In this document: positions 10,894 through 23,490 of the stretch, one piece after another
Layout of the letters: each line of letters opens with the position of its first letter
Numbering within the stretch: position 1 is the stretch's first letter
NCBI GenBank assembly: GCA_964036045.1
Contig: OZ038379.1
Coordinates: 72,260,719 to 72,324,718, forward strand
Source: Eutreptiella sp. 'Long Island Sound 2002'
Lineage: Eukaryota > Euglenozoa > Euglenophyceae > Eutreptiales > Eutreptiaceae
Direction: 5' to 3'
Length of the DNA: 64,000 bases
Notes under the pieces: generated by a model
What the model saw: only the letters and a program-made list of their open reading frames with translations
What the model was told of the DNA's origin: nothing
Databases searched by the model: none
Position numbers and translations under genes: made by a program

Positions 10894-12328
10894 GCCGATT
10901 GAACCAATATGCCCCAGTAGAATTCTGCACACACCCCTTCCATTAGAATGCCATAGCCGTAGTTTACGGTTCGGGCCATTCACCGATGCAATTGCATTGC
11001 CATGAACATGATGAGCACCTCGTTTCGGGCGTTTGCGTGTTGACGGGGAAGGAGAGGGATTGCCATGGGGGGGCTTTTTTTGTGGAGAAGGGGGGGGGTC
11101 GTCCACCACGAAGGAAAGGCGATCCCCACAATTGGTACGCGTGAGGATTGATCCCTCGTTGAGGGGTACTTGTGTGACGCCCAACAACAAGGCGTTGTCT
11201 TCGATTCACATGCATTGCATGGCCCATGGCAATGGCGTGGTCGGAGGGTGGCACTCGTGTTTTACACGCGTGCATTGCCGGAACACATGCGGGAAGCGGA
11301 TGTTGCGCAATTGCGGAGCCTTGCATTCCCGTTGCTTTGAACAATGTGACTCATTGCTTTCACTTGCTTATGTGGTATTGCATGCATGTGAATGGATATT
11401 TCCTTTGCTTTTGTGCGTTGGTCTGGCCTTTTCTCTCTTGAGCCTCAAAGTGAGTTTGAAAGGAGCCGTGGCAAGCAACGTTGAGGAGGAAGCAAAAAAA
11501 AGGGGGGAGGAAGAGAAAGAGGAACCAACCAATGATGTGGATGACCCAAACGAGGAAGAGGAATTAACCAATGATGCGCATGTGGAAGAGGAATGCAAGG
11601 AAGCAGAGAGAGTGGTTGAGGAAGATGGGGTCCCTCCAACAAGGACCTCTCTACGTCTTAAAGACCTAGATAAATTTTGGGTTCCCATGCATTGGAAATG
11701 GAAAAGGATTCGGAGTGTGATAAGGAGTGGGTTGTTTGTTGTAGGTATGATGCCATGCTTTTGCGTGGCTCGGAGGTGGATGATGCTCCAAGGAGTGAAA
11801 AGACAAAGGCTTCTGTCATGGTTGGCGAATGCTCATCATGCCCCCGCAAGTACCGGGGGAAGATGACATTGGCCTCGTGGCGGTAACAAAATTGATTGTG
11901 AAAAGACATATGAGGAGGCGGAGGCCCGGAGGGTGCAATTCAAGGCCAATACCAAGGTGAAGGAGAAGTGTATTCATCAATACATGGTCTTCACACTTTT
12001 TTCTGATAGTGTTCATTCCATCGTATTGTGCGTGTTGATCCTCTTGTTGTTTAATGGAATTTTCAACTCCATCAATTGTGAGAAAAATGCATAAAATGGG
12101 GTATGCAAGGGTCGCAATGGTTTGAAACTCAATTGTAGGTGTTTGACATACATTTTGTGAAATGATTGTCATTGTTTTGGAAATATGAAACCACATGAGG
12201 TGCCACTAAACAGAATTAGACATGGTGGAAAGTAGTTGTTCAATTGAAATCTATGGTATTCAATTGAGCAGACTTGATTGAGTTGAGTAGAACGGTTTTG
12301 ACCTTAAAACGACAATCTAGGGAATAGT
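10894..12328. other. No recognised gene; acidic open stretch near 11457-11866
   Basis: Most of this stretch shows no conserved coding pattern on either strand. On the plus strand the frame at 11457-11640 encodes a run rich in Glu (VEEEAKKRGEEEKEEP, then NEEEELTNDAHVEEE), followed by RTSLRLKDLDKFW and a frame change to SEVDDAPRSEKTKAS near 11770-11820. It could be another exon of the decayed gene to its left or a chance low-complexity frame. 11890-12328 is AT-rich with nothing identifiable. Confidence 0.3.
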
Positions 12329-12866
12329 GTACAATTTTCCTATGAGTTGATGAGAGTCTCAACTGATTGTTTGAAGTATGTTCGAGAGAGGTTTGGCTTT
12401 CTCCTTGGTCCCCCTGGCTGGATCACCTAGAAAACCAGCGCGAAATAAGAAAAAGTCACTTGGACCTCTTTTGCGGGGGACTTGATCCAGGCCAAGCCCC
12501 CCTATTCTTTGGGAAGTAATCGAGACAAGACTTAATGATTTCTAGGCATACCCCCCCCAAAAACCGCGGCACTCACACACCATCGTTCACCCTCCTCGTT
12601 CCCCCCCCCCCGCAGACATCCGCCAACTATCTCCTCTCGCCCGAGTCTCATCTCTCCTCCCCAACCACCCCTACTGCTCACCATACCACACCATCCTTAC
12701 CCCAGACACCCGGGACTTCTCACCTGTTACCTGCTACCAAGTCCAGGACTACATTCCACCCATCTGTTTTCAGTAGCCTGTCATCCTGCTCCACACACAT
12801 CCATCCCACCCCCCCCCGCCTGATCACAGCCTGCCCTGACCTCCAAGCCACTCTCAAATCACTTCA
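12329..12866 (-). repeat. Candidate LTR of remnant D1
   Basis: On the minus strand a polypurine tract (12867-12886) abuts TGAAGTG at 12866. Similarity to D2 stops near 12329, where both copies read TGTAC, taken here as the other LTR end. The matching D2 stretch is shorter (384 bp), mainly because D1 has an extra block of about 150 bp at 12670-12820. Boundaries are inferred. Confidence 0.35.
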
Positions 12867-14525
12867 CCCCCCCCTCTTTTTCCCTGCCCCGTCCCCCCCC
12901 CCGCCACTACCCCCCTTGTCGCTCCGTCATTTTTGCCTGCTACAGTGGACTGAATCAGCCCTTCATATATATCTCCCTCTTGCTGCTGCACGTTCTCAGT
13001 ATATGTGTTATTCCATTTTTTCCCTGGGTGCACCAGTGCACCTATCGCATTGCACTATCTTTCTCTCGGCATTCTTGTTCTGCACTCTGACTGTAACTAC
13101 AGTCACCAAAGTCAGTGCCATAATTTTGTTTGCATTCACCGCAGGTGCTTTGACACTGAGTTGCAGGTGGCGACTATGGTCGTGCGCGCACTTATTTCAT
13201 TGTCGTGATACTCTGATAAGTTGTCTCCTTGACCCAGATAATAGACTTCCGAGTGGCCGCATAGTTAATTGCAATATTATGCCTGCTACGGCTTAAATAG
13301 TGCAGCATACGATGGTTGGTGAATAAGGCTTCCCGTATTTATAGGGTAAGATGACCCCTGCAATTGTCTCCGCTGCCTTTACACTGGCGGAATACTCGCA
13401 AAGACGAACGCTGTTCTACCAGTTCTAATGGAGTGGACATTAAGGATTTGCTGTTTTGCTTGCTTTTTTGACCTCTGGGTGATATTCCTTGTGCAGTAAG
13501 GAGACTACCCAATGACATGTTGAAGTATTTGCAAACGGCGCAGAAGGCTTTACCAATCAAAGGGACAAGAACCAACCAGCTGGAGAGTGATATACCAAAG
13601 ATACCCCAAAGCGATACTCCGCCCGCAGGGACGCAGGTACACTGACTCTTCCCAAGCCTTTGGTGCATCAGTGCACTGTTCTCAGCACCCTGGGTGTGGG
13701 ATCTTGTGTACAATACTCGCTGTCTGAGTCAAGTTTGGCTTGCCATGAACGCCACGCTCGTGTTCAGGCCGCTCTGGTGCAATGCTTTTGGCGGCGCACC
13801 GCCATGCGGTAAAAAATACTTAATGATTTCTATCACTCTTTGGAAGCATATAAGTACAATTTTCAACGAACCTGGGGTTGTAACCCTAGAGCCCCATGAA
13901 GTCCACCCCTACCACTCAAGTGAGCGTAGGTATGCTCCTTCATCAAGTTGACACCGAAAGGTAGTAGGCACTTCATGCTCTTTTTCGGTTAGAGGTTAAG
14001 CCTAGTTGTCTACCACCTCAGGACGTAAATACTCAAAGAATTTAACTACGTATTGTGGTCCTCTTCAGCAGCTGCTTCTGAATTCCGTTGCTTGGCCAAA
14101 TACGCCCAGCCATATCCTGTGTCTGGCCCGGTCTACCCATTGCCAGGTTCCTAACCAGCTTCATTGATTTCGAACATGTGCACATGAGGTGGTCATGACT
14201 GTCTACTGGGCGAGACGTATGCCATTTTCACTATACAATCATTTGCTTTGCTTAAAGAAGATGGAAACATTGTATTGCAGCCTGCATTGTACAATTGCAG
14301 CCCCTCTTTGCTGCTTATGCTTAGGTTTCGAAGGAGAACAGCCTGATTTGATTCGATCAGGTGTATGGTTGGCCTGCTCAGCTACTTTGTGACTAATATT
14401 TTCTATTGGGGGAAATCATCAAGGCTTTTGTCATCAAATACAAGGAACAAGCACAGCAAAGGCAAAGCAGAAACATTTTCTGTGTGCAGAAAGAGAAGAA
14501 AGTTACACCAACTCACCGTATTTTT

Positions 14526-14552
14526 CCATGTACTTAGTCACCGAGTACATGG
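14526..14552. repeat. Perfect 9-bp inverted repeat in D1 3' UTR
   Basis: CCATGTACT and AGTACATGG flank a 9-base loop (TAGTCACCG). Both arms are kept without change at 49409-49435 in remnant D2, while the surrounding sequence has diverged. Function unknown. Confidence 0.6.
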
Positions 14553-15255
14553 GATCGCACATTTTTCGGGTCACACCAAAGATGAAAAACCCGTAGGGCA
14601 TATTGCGTTTGGATCCAATGGGCTCATAATGTGGTTAATGGGGGCAAATACCAATCAACAGTGCATTCTGAGAAAACCGCTGCATAGTTTCGGCTTAGCA
14701 GAGCCTCGGCACAGGCAACGTCGTCATTTGCGACGAGTAAGACTGGTGCCTGTGGTAAAATAATACATATGAATCCCCGCGGCTGCATGCTGATTTGCAA
14801 CTGATGCATGGATCAATCGCCGTCGCAAATCTGTACACAAAACAGGGTCGAGGGCTGGGGCATGCCTGATTCCGCATCACCGCCCTCCCATGAGTGTTCC
14901 TCGTACAGAGGACAAGAGCAATCAGAGATACGGCATGGTGCCCATGGCCACTCTGGAGACGTGGGTCCGTCGTCCCCAAAGAGAAAGCTTACGTACATAC
15001 GGCCTACATGGGCAGTAGGACGGCAACACACCAAGTAGGGGTGTGTATCTGTGGGGAAGGTGCGGGAGCGAGCTGAGCGCCAGCTCCCGTGCCATATATC
15101 CTCTCATCAGCAGGTTGAATCCAAGCGGCCTGCGCACCAGTATGAACATAGTCCCACGCCAACTGAGGCCCAGGCAGCTGACCGAGCAAACCGACCCGGG
15201 ATACCAGACACGGTCCCCCTCGCTCAGTAACTCACGGGGAGGAAGGGAGGTGCAT

Positions 15256-15495
15256 CATGCATCCTTAGGAAAACACACATCTGTCACCTTCCAATCGATG
15301 TTGCGACGCTTGACGAGGTCAACAAATCATTGGGTGTAGCATGGCACAGACGCCAGGAATTGTTTGTTCACCTAAGGCGTCGCATTATGTCTTGAACTCG
15401 TAGCCCCCAGCAAATATCAGTGGTTGAACGCCACCCCACGACCTGGGACGCGTTGTACACATGATCCTCTGTGATCGCGTCGTCCTCCTCCACCT
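15256..15495 (-). pseudogene. D1 pol remnant: end of chromodomain region
   Basis: The minus-strand frame EEDDAITEDHVYNASQV aligns with the acidic linker and chromodomain start in D2 (EEDDPITKEHE) and in element A (SDDDYAEQDDYTVEKI). Stops and frame changes follow. It corresponds to the last part of integrase plus chromodomain, which targets chromatin in intact chromoviruses. Non-functional. Confidence 0.45.
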
Positions 15496-16236
15496 TTTTT
15501 GCAGCCAAAAATGGTTGTTTTCTGGTGCTGGTGCGAGTTAAACACTTTTCATATGTTTTCTATGCCATCTAATACATATGTTTGTGATTGTCGGACCATG
15601 AACATCGGTTAGGAGAAGCCACAACTGACCACTCAGCCCCAGAAGATACCTTTTTAAGCAAGAACAGGGCCACAGATGAGTCTTTTTGAAGGGCAAAGAG
15701 TACAGATTTTGCAGGAATCAGATCCAATCCACCCTTTTCTGAATCACAATGCTTTTCGGGATGCAAATAGTGAAATCTGCCAGCTTAAAATGCTAATTTC
15801 GCTTTTGGAACTACTTACATTTCTGCTCACAAATTCCCAACGTGGTTTGCGGGATTGCCTGAGCTGCGTTTGGGCCGCTAACGTCCTGTGCGTTACGTTC
15901 AGCTGGGTGTCCTCTGGCCTCATCCCACGCATCTATAGCGTCGGCTAGGGTGTTTGCCGCCGGGCTCATGATGTTGTCCGTATGTCCCTCAACGATGAAG
16001 TGTTTTTCGCCTGCGAGGGCACTCAGGAGCTGAGCCATGGGCTTCATTGTGAGGTGCAGGAGTGCCCTGTTGGGTCCCAGAGCGTTGAGATCCGCGGGCC
16101 AGAGGTCACGTGCGCCTCGTTGCGCTAGCGGGTGTCGCTGTTTCTTAGTGTCGGAGAGTCGAGGTCCCATCGCCATGTGATGGACGTGGCTGAGGGGGAT
16201 GGCCTGCCCTAACGTGTCCCCTGTCACCAGTAGTAC
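15496..16236 (-). pseudogene. Unrecognised coding-like sequence, downstream half, split by element B
   Basis: On the minus strand an open frame runs from the B insertion site (16236) down to 15811. It reads VTGDTLGQAIPLSHVHHMAM, LWPADLNALGPNRALLHLTM and EKHFIVEGHTDNIMS, with no low-complexity bias, so it looks coding. The family is not recognised. The upstream half lies beyond element B at 46633-46988, and the frame is open across the rejoined GTAC target. 15496-15810 shows nothing recognisable. Confidence 0.4.
16233..16236. repeat. Target-site duplication of element B, left copy
   Basis: GTAC directly precedes the LTR start TGAAGCCGG; the same GTAC directly follows the 3' LTR at 46629-46632. 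Confidence 0.8.
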
Positions 16237-18602
16237 TGAAGCCGGTTCGGACCCACGTGGCCATCTTGGGGTCACTTGGGGTGTGTATCTATGTGCCGGC
16301 AAGCCGCCATTGGCTGATATCATACTCTCCCATCCACCTGAACTAACCCGATGTGATAGTGTGATAGGTTTGGCCATTCCGGCTACGAGCGGCCATATTC
16401 AGTACCGAGGCGCCGCCAGCTGAGATTTATATATCAGAATATCAGGAATCAACAGGGTTTTATTATCATGATGTTTCCGTAATTTTTCAGCCTTTCGTTC
16501 TGATGGTCAATGTATCGGCGACCGTCAGTTGGCTCGCGATTTTGCGTTAACCGATTGGTTAACTGTTTTTTCCAGATATTTTGGCGGATACTCCGTTGAA
16601 GGGTCAGATTTCATCAGCAAAGGGTTCGTTGCTTCCGCAATTTTCCAAATAAGCACTCGAAATTTTAATCTGAATTTTTCGCGATGTCGAAATCGGATTT
16701 TCGACTTCGACATCGCCGCACTTGATTTGGACTTCTTCGAGTGGTCATACTCTTTTCCCTATGCCCGAATCAGGTTTCCCTTATACTTGCCACCCATTTG
16801 ACTTGGAGATATAAGGGAAACAAAAGTGAATCGTGGGACCACTTAGAAGGGCCATACCTACGAGCGAGTGTGAGGAAAGAGAATAAGAAAAGTTGCGTTG
16901 CAAGCGCCTTGGTCTCAAGTTAACTTAGAAAGCATCAAACGCCTTTGGTGTGTACACATGCCCGGAGTAGCAAGGGATAATGGTCAAGAGGGTATAAAGT
17001 GATATATAACTCTTGGACCGTGCAATCGAATATTTTAATGCGACTTTCGAGTGTACTGCATGAGTGTTGGGGTTGCATAGATACTTTCCTTGGGTTCCTA
17101 CGTATTTTTAACGTGAAGTTATGTCCATGGAGGGACATGGCATATCATGGTGGGAGCCACTTTTGAGGGTATGTTTTATATGCATGGTATATGTCTTGAT
17201 ATGCTCACGCCCATGTTATATATCTTCGTGTGGCCGAAGAGATGGGGAGCCATACGTGACAAGGGTTTTGCCCATGTCTCAATTGTGGAATTCAAAGCGC
17301 TAGACCAAGTCTACCGCGTATGTATTGCTCATGGTATGTTTGGCAAAGAGATCCATGAGTGCACTCCCATTTTCATGGGGCATGTAGATATGGGTGGCGA
17401 AGGTCTCTCCATGTGCCTGATTGGGGATCCAAGTGGGGGAATTGTTCGCAAATGGTTCCAATCATTTGTGTATTGAATCATGAGCGGATATCATGGGTGA
17501 GCATAGAGATATACTATCATGACAACTTTGTATTTGGTCATATTTTCATGTTTTTGACCTCTATTTTTGCTCATTTTTGCATTTTGTGTACTTACTTGGT
17601 CGGCGAACAGCAAGAAGCCTCTGGGGAGTCGAACCATGGTATGTTGTTCATATGTTGGCAAAAGCTTTGGAGTTGAACACCACCATATGCCGGATCGCGT
17701 ACTTCATTTGGCTTGGCGCACAAAGGATCACAAGAATTGGTCTCAAGATCATGGGTTGACTTGGGCAGTGCGTGGCGCCCATATCCGAAGGGGTTTCGAA
17801 GGTAGAGTGGTGATGTACATGGGCATTGACCTTTGGTCTATATCCTCCATGAAAATTAGACATCGATTCCATCCATGCTTTGAGCCTTCGGATAAGTGGT
17901 AACTTCAATTTTGAGCATATATGGGATATATGGCCAATATGGTGTGAATTCGCAGTTTTTTGGCATGTTATGAGTTCAAACTCATGGGGCATATCTCCAA
18001 GCCCATTCGACTCCAAGTCCAACCAAGATTATGTCAGGGTAGGGCATGGTCCTGAGTGCCACTCTAGGCCATGATACGCCACCTCCCTCAATGGGCTAGG
18101 ATTTATAGGCTTGGGAGTGAACACATTTTTGGGGTTTGTGTAATGACTTGTGACACATGGCATTTAGCCATCTTATTTGATTGGGTTCAGGGCATCATGT
18201 TGGTGAGTCAAGGGAAGGTCTTGAGTCCAGGGAATGAGTGGTCTATGGTTGTGAATGTGTACGTTTCCATCTTTCCCAAACTTTGCTTTATTTGTGTTCA
18301 TATGCCAATTTCAGGGCTTTCCTCTTTGGTGCAATTCTTGTACATGCCCGCCACCGTGAGACGACCGGTGTGCTGAACGGAAGCCCGCAGCCTGATTTGG
18401 ATTGTGAATTGGGCTATTGCTGTATTTGTGGGATCTGGTTGCTGTTCAGGGTTGAAGGAGGATTACATTTTCTATATTTTTGGATTTGGGACCCTGGACT
18501 TTGAGGATTTTGAGAAATGCAATCGTTGATCCGGAGTAAATCAGCAGGGGTAACAGGCGGAAGGGGCACAGCGGGGGCCGGTCCTGGTAGGGACCTTCTT
18601 TA
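16237..18602 (+). repeat. Element B 5' LTR
   Basis: 2366 bp, colinear with 44263-46628. It starts TGAAGCCGG and ends CTTCTTTA. The end lacks the usual CA, but it is fixed by divergence from the 3' copy and by the adjoining primer site. It contains a hairpin at 16681-16716 shared with the A/C LTR family, and several segments recognisably related to those LTRs. Confidence 0.85.
16681..16716. other. Conserved LTR hairpin (B version)
   Basis: 11-bp perfect arms GCGATGTCGAA and TTCGACATCGC around a 14-base loop that itself contains a second TTCGAC. The 3' LTR copy is at 44707-44742. The A and C LTRs hold the same structure with a compensating base-pair change. Confidence 0.65.
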
Positions 18603-18615
18603 TGGTGGCAGAGGC
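18603..18615 (+). promoter_or_regulatory. Element B primer-binding site (tRNA type)
   Basis: TGGTGGCAGAGGC directly follows the 5' LTR. TGG is the complement of a tRNA CCA end, so the implied tRNA has an acceptor strand starting GGCAGAG. It also matches 10 of 13 positions of the common initiator-Met site TGGTATCAGAGCC. Which tRNA is used cannot be decided here. Confidence 0.55.
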
Positions 18616-19046
18616 TTACCTGCTGCCCCTACCTACCGCCGACCCGGGGACTCGGGCCCTTATGAGCCCTGCCCAAGTACGCCCCGGGTGCGTATTGTGG
18701 ACTCGGTGGAGACCACGCCGGAGATTAGAGCCATAGAAGAACCGAGACGTTCAAGAGCATGGCGAACTCCGGAAGTTGAAGCCCGAAGAGAAGTACGACA
18801 TTCGGGAAGAGGAGGACGTGACATGGAGGTCCTGGTCTCCATGTGTGAGATTCGCTGCCGAAAGGCATGCAACCTCCGCTCCGCCGCGGAGGACTCTGAT
18901 GAGGCCTGCCATTCAGGCAGCAGTGGAGGACGGGCCCGGCGCTACCGGAAGCGCGGGTCACCCAAGTCCGCGGCAAGGGACGCCGGGGCTATGGACACGG
19001 ACCCCAGCCCGGTCAGGCTGTGGGAATCCGAGGGGCACTCGGAGGG

Positions 19047-19050
19047 CTAT
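19047..19050. repeat. Target-site duplication of element A, left copy
   Basis: CTAT directly before TGACGCG; repeated directly after the other end of A at 36248-36251. Confidence 0.85.
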
Positions 19051-21996
19051 TGACGCGTTCCCGTGGGGGGCCGGCCACGGGACGCTGCGGTGACACGCAC
19101 AAGTGAGCAGGCAGGCAAGGCACTACGCTCACAAGGGCATCAATACGCCTGTGTCATGTGACAAAGCGTTTCAGAATCCTTGCCACTCTGCAAAGAGGGA
19201 ACGAAAGTATGTACAGCAACACATCAGGATATGTACACATGGGGTTAAGACTGGACTCGGGTAAGGGCATCAAGGGACAATAGACACTCAGTCCCGACTC
19301 ATATCCCAATCCCAGGTCCGACCCTTCCAGTGGCTGATGGGGGCGGGGGCTCAAACACAACCCATGCCCTGCTCAGTCCGGACCCTGAGACCCTGCCAAT
19401 GGGAGAGGTGTCCCGCACAGCCACAGGCGAGTTCCTGGGAACCAATTGGTTCCAAGGCCAGCCGACTGTGGCTCCCTATGCTCCCTCAACGGCAGGTCCC
19501 AACTCCACTCTGAGCCCGAGATATGGCCCCGCCATTATCACCCAGGAGTTGGTAGCTGAAAATGGGCTGTTTCAGCCCAAACTGAAATTGGCTTGAAAAA
19601 CTCCAAAATTGACCCCTCGTCCGGACCCGCCAGAGGTAGGGACGAGGCAACTGACCCTATGCCCTTCGAGTACGAACTGCCTGGAGCCCTCACCCAACCT
19701 GGTTCCCTCTGAAGTCCCGGCATCAGGGCAACACGGATGAGTCAAGTGGGGTCATGATGCCAAAATCGCCAAATTTGGCGTCATTCCCGCGCGCGGCTCG
19801 CTCGGCCAAGGTGAGGCCAATGGCTCACAGGGTGGGAGGCAGGACCTAGGACTTATATCTGAGTGTACAACTTAGATTTAGGTCCGGGCTCATTATGGGC
19901 TTAGAGAAATGGGGCCGCCAATTGACCACACGGAAGGGGGAAATTGGGGTCCCAAAATTGGGTCATTTTGGCTGCCTGAAATGAGCCAAAATTCAGTGTG
20001 CTCCCAATAGTATATCTCCACGCCGGCTTCGAGATCGGATCCGGCATTCCATACGTGATTCACCAGGAGTCCAACGAAGACTCCCATGCCCTTGGCCCTC
20101 AAAGATCTCCATGCCACTCGGCGTGGTGACGATCCCAATTGGGTCCACAAATGCAAAAATGGCAAAATTGCCCATACTCAATTTGGCCTAGCGCCTTGAC
20201 GAAGGCGGCTCCGCTTCGCCCACGTGGTGTGTGGACCATGGGGACCATTACCCATAACACCCATGTCATATATGGTCCATTGGTCCATGCGTCCGGTGTG
20301 CACGAAGGTTAGAACATGGGGCACGGCGGGCAGCAAAAGTGGAAAATTGCTCAAAATGGCCAAAATTGCGCACACTCATGGTTAGGGCAATTGAGGCACA
20401 TGCCCGACTCGGACCGGAGTGTGCCATAGGATTGGTATCAAGTCATATATGTCCAACATATCTTCGGGGCGTCGCCCAACTCCTCCGGTATTGGGAATGG
20501 CAGGGTCGCCATGTGAGCCCATGATTTGGGATAGTCCCAAATCGCCAACATGGCGGCCACGGTATGCCAAGCCTAAGAGGAGTTATTCGCCGGATCCAAG
20601 ATATGTTGGCTACCGAAGTATGTACCCTCATAACATACTTGGGTCATGATGTCAATTGAGCGCAACGTTGAGATATACGTTCGCCACTTGACATCATGAC
20701 GAGCCAAAAATGGCAAAATTGGCACAAAGACAAACCAAAGTGCCTTGAAAGGCACACAATTATATTATAATATCTTTGGCTTGGATCGTGCAATCAACTA
20801 ATCCTTCTACACACAATGACTTGACACCAATGACCTTCGATCCCATATATGTGCTCCACTTGGGGCGCCTTAAAAGGCTACGAGCGCTACTTCCCAAGTG
20901 GGCACATGAAAATATGGAAAATGGCAAAATACACACCTTGCTCCCAACGCATCGCTTCGGGATCACCACACAAGCTTCCCTTCACGAAGGTTAGGCTCGC
21001 AATTGACCGTAGGGAGTATGGAGAAGGGGCTTGCACAATATGAGGTCCATTGGCGGGCTTGTCTTGGAGCAATGGGCCCGCCAAATGGGCACGCAACACA
21101 ACACATGGCACATACCAAATATTGCCCAAAAATGTAGCTCCCACCACGATATGTCATGCCCCTCCAAGGGCAAAACTTTGTGTCAACCGCTCATAGGAAC
21201 TCAAGGAGAGTTCCTATGCAACACCAACACTTGCGCGCTACACTCGAAAGCTATCTTAACGCACGCAATGTCATGGCCAAAGAGTTATAACTCAAACTCT
21301 ACCCTCTTGACCATGATCCATTACACTAGCGCGCATGTGTGGAGACGCAAGGCATATAATGCTTCCTAAATTACATCGGGAGTATTGTGAATACATCCCA
21401 CGTTTCCTTATCGTCAATACTCGCAAGCAACACGAGATATGACCTTCACAAGTGGCCTCACGAATCAACTTTGTTTTGCCCATATCTTCAAGACAAATGG
21501 AGGGCAGGATAAAAGGGAAGTTGATTCGTGCATACGGAAGCACGTAGGTCCACTCGAAAGAGGTCAAATCAAGTGCGGGGATGTCGAAGTCGAAAATCCG
21601 ATTTCGACATCCTGAAAAATTCGGATTAAGGTTGCGAGTATTAATTATGGAAATTGCGGAAGCATCCATGCAGTTCCTGGCGACTTTGGAGCCTTCGTCG
21701 CGGATAGCGTTAAAATTTCCATTATAAACAGTTAAACTGGCGGTTACGGTAAAGTCGCGAACCAACCGCCAGCAGTCAAAACAGTGAGTATCGGAACGGA
21801 AGCATAAAAATTGACGGAAACAATATGAAAATAAAACCCTGTTGATTCCTGATATTCTGATACACAAATCTCCGCTGGCGGTGCATCGGTTGCCGATGCG
21901 GGGCTTCACGGCACGGAACACGCCGTGCATGGGGTTAGTGGACCGGAGACCGGTTGTATGCCGTAACCTGGCCATGGGGTTCTGGGTACCGCTTCA
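19051..21996 (-). repeat. Element A 3' LTR
   Basis: 2946 bp, same length as 33302-36247. Its plus-strand edges are TGACGCG and GCTTCA. The conserved hairpin is at 21579-21612, and the self-primer complement is at 19163-19173. Mismatches to the other LTR are mostly in 19250-20170. Confidence 0.9.
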
Positions 21997-22007
21997 CCCC
22001 CCTCCTT
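21997..22007 (-). promoter_or_regulatory. Element A polypurine tract
   Basis: The minus strand reads AAGGAGGGGGG directly next to the 3' LTR start TGAAGCGG. This is the standard position for priming the second DNA strand. Confidence 0.8.
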
Positions 22008-23490
22008 AGAGCAAACCCTGGGGGGGCTCGATAACACCCACGCATGGCAGCGGGTACCCAGGACCACTTCCTGAAAGGGGGGGGGGGTGTCACATCCTCA
22101 CTTCAGTAAGGCACAGTAAGATAGGTATCCCACAGTGGGATAGGTATGCTGCTGTAACAGCTCGTAGCACATGTATAGTATCAAGTATCAAGTCCCGGGT
22201 CCTGGCGGCGATTGTTCGGCATCCAAAGGACCCGTTAACCCATACCAGGCGCACCGGGTGCCGGCTGCTACGGTCACCACCACAGTGGCAGTGGCATACA
22301 CGGCCAACATAGGCGTCACACGACGGCCGAGGTGGCCCCACAAGTCGAGAGCGACCACAAAGATCCATCAGGCTACCCCAAGCTTCCCAAGGCCCGCCGA
22401 CTGGGGAGAGTCCCCACGGGTCCTTCCTCGGGCGCACCATGTCCATATCCATACGACGCGAGTCCAGAGTGCCATAGTCGAACTCCTTACGAACCCCAAA
22501 TCGTAAGGGAACTCCTCCTTAAGGGACCGGGCATCAAAGCCGTCTTTTCCCTCGCCCTACTACCACGAAGCGTGGCCATACATGAGGGAGTCCTCATGCA
22601 GTGTGGGCGGAGGCGTCGACTCCTCAAACCACCAGTTTCCCAGGCAGACTGACCGAGGTCAGGAGCACCGGAGGCCGCCATCCGAATGCAAGTGCGTCTG
22701 CAAATCGGTAGGCTCACACTGGGACTGACAGTGGCGGACCGCTGGGAGTGTAGTCAGGCAACTGGGCTTCCCGCCTGGCGCCATCAGGATCTCCACACAT
22801 CACAGCGAATAGGGCAACACGGTATCACGGGCACTCAAACAGTAGAATCTGTATTCAAGTACTGGTCCAGGCTGGACCAGGCTGTAAGGATATGTACACG
22901 GCGACTCAAGGCGCCTCTGTATCTCGATTCGTGGTGAAAAACAGTCCATCCCTCAGCGATGGGCTGATGACACTAAACATACAGATGCACATATCCTGGA
23001 GGGCAGAAAAACAAGCAACAATTTGGGTAAATAGGCGTGTAAACACACTCAGAACAGAGTGCCAAACCACGCCACGGTCAGGATAAGGCAAATGCAGGAG
23101 GATGGACAGGATAACGCCTGAGTTCAGGCATATATAGTCTCGAGACACACGTCGACTGGTCTGGATTCCGCAAATGCCATGGAACCAGACCACACACCAA
23201 AAAAATCGCAATGCCGATGACAGCGGCATCCGTTGCGCAACGTCGTATGGGCTTCAAGGCCCCAAGAGCTCAGAAAAATGAAGGTCAGTCGCCCCACCTG
23301 GTTTCCCAAGGATTCAGCAGGGGGGGGGGTGACGAGTAGAAGAGGAGAGGGGCCATCCTGCTCTGGATACAGCAGGGGGGGGTATATGGCCACTCTGTCA
23401 CCAAAAGATGGAAGAGAGCAAGCAAGTAAGGGACGAATCGTCGGCCTCACAAGCGCTCCAAACGCATCAGGGGAGAGCTCAGGGCGCTGA
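22008..23490 (-). other. Element A 3' untranslated region
   Basis: About 1.5 kb between the pol stop and the polypurine tract. Only short open frames occur on either strand, with G-rich runs near 23320-23330 and 23374-23382. No recognisable domain. Confidence 0.6.

Larger units (their letters stand above)
12329..15495 (-). mobile_element. Ancient gypsy remnant D1 (3' end: pol tail, 3' UTR, LTR)
   Basis: Colinear over its whole length with 47364-50446 plus 52385-52432 (remnant D2), with many substitutions and indels. The right end contains minus-strand remains of the end of a gypsy pol. The left end has a polypurine tract followed by TGAAG on the minus strand, which marks an LTR start. Pol homology stops at 15495, so the 5' part of the element is gone. 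There is no open frame in between. Confidence 0.5.
18517..19050 (+). pseudogene. Element B gag, N-terminal part (cut by element A)
   Basis: Open frame from an ATG inside the LTR (18517); the real start may be the ATG at 18823 (MEVLVSMCEI). It encodes a basic, Arg/Ser/Pro-rich segment ending GHSEGY. It stops at the element A boundary, where A supplies a TGA (19051-19053). Its frame continues at 36252 on the other side of A, with TAT of the duplicated CTAT as the shared codon. Gag would form the particle that packages the RNA. Confidence 0.65.

Noticed and set aside
12535-13296. 253-codon plus-strand open frame rich in Pro/Ser/Thr
   Set aside because: It spans the inferred LTR and polypurine complement of D1 and is not conserved in D2; composition-driven.
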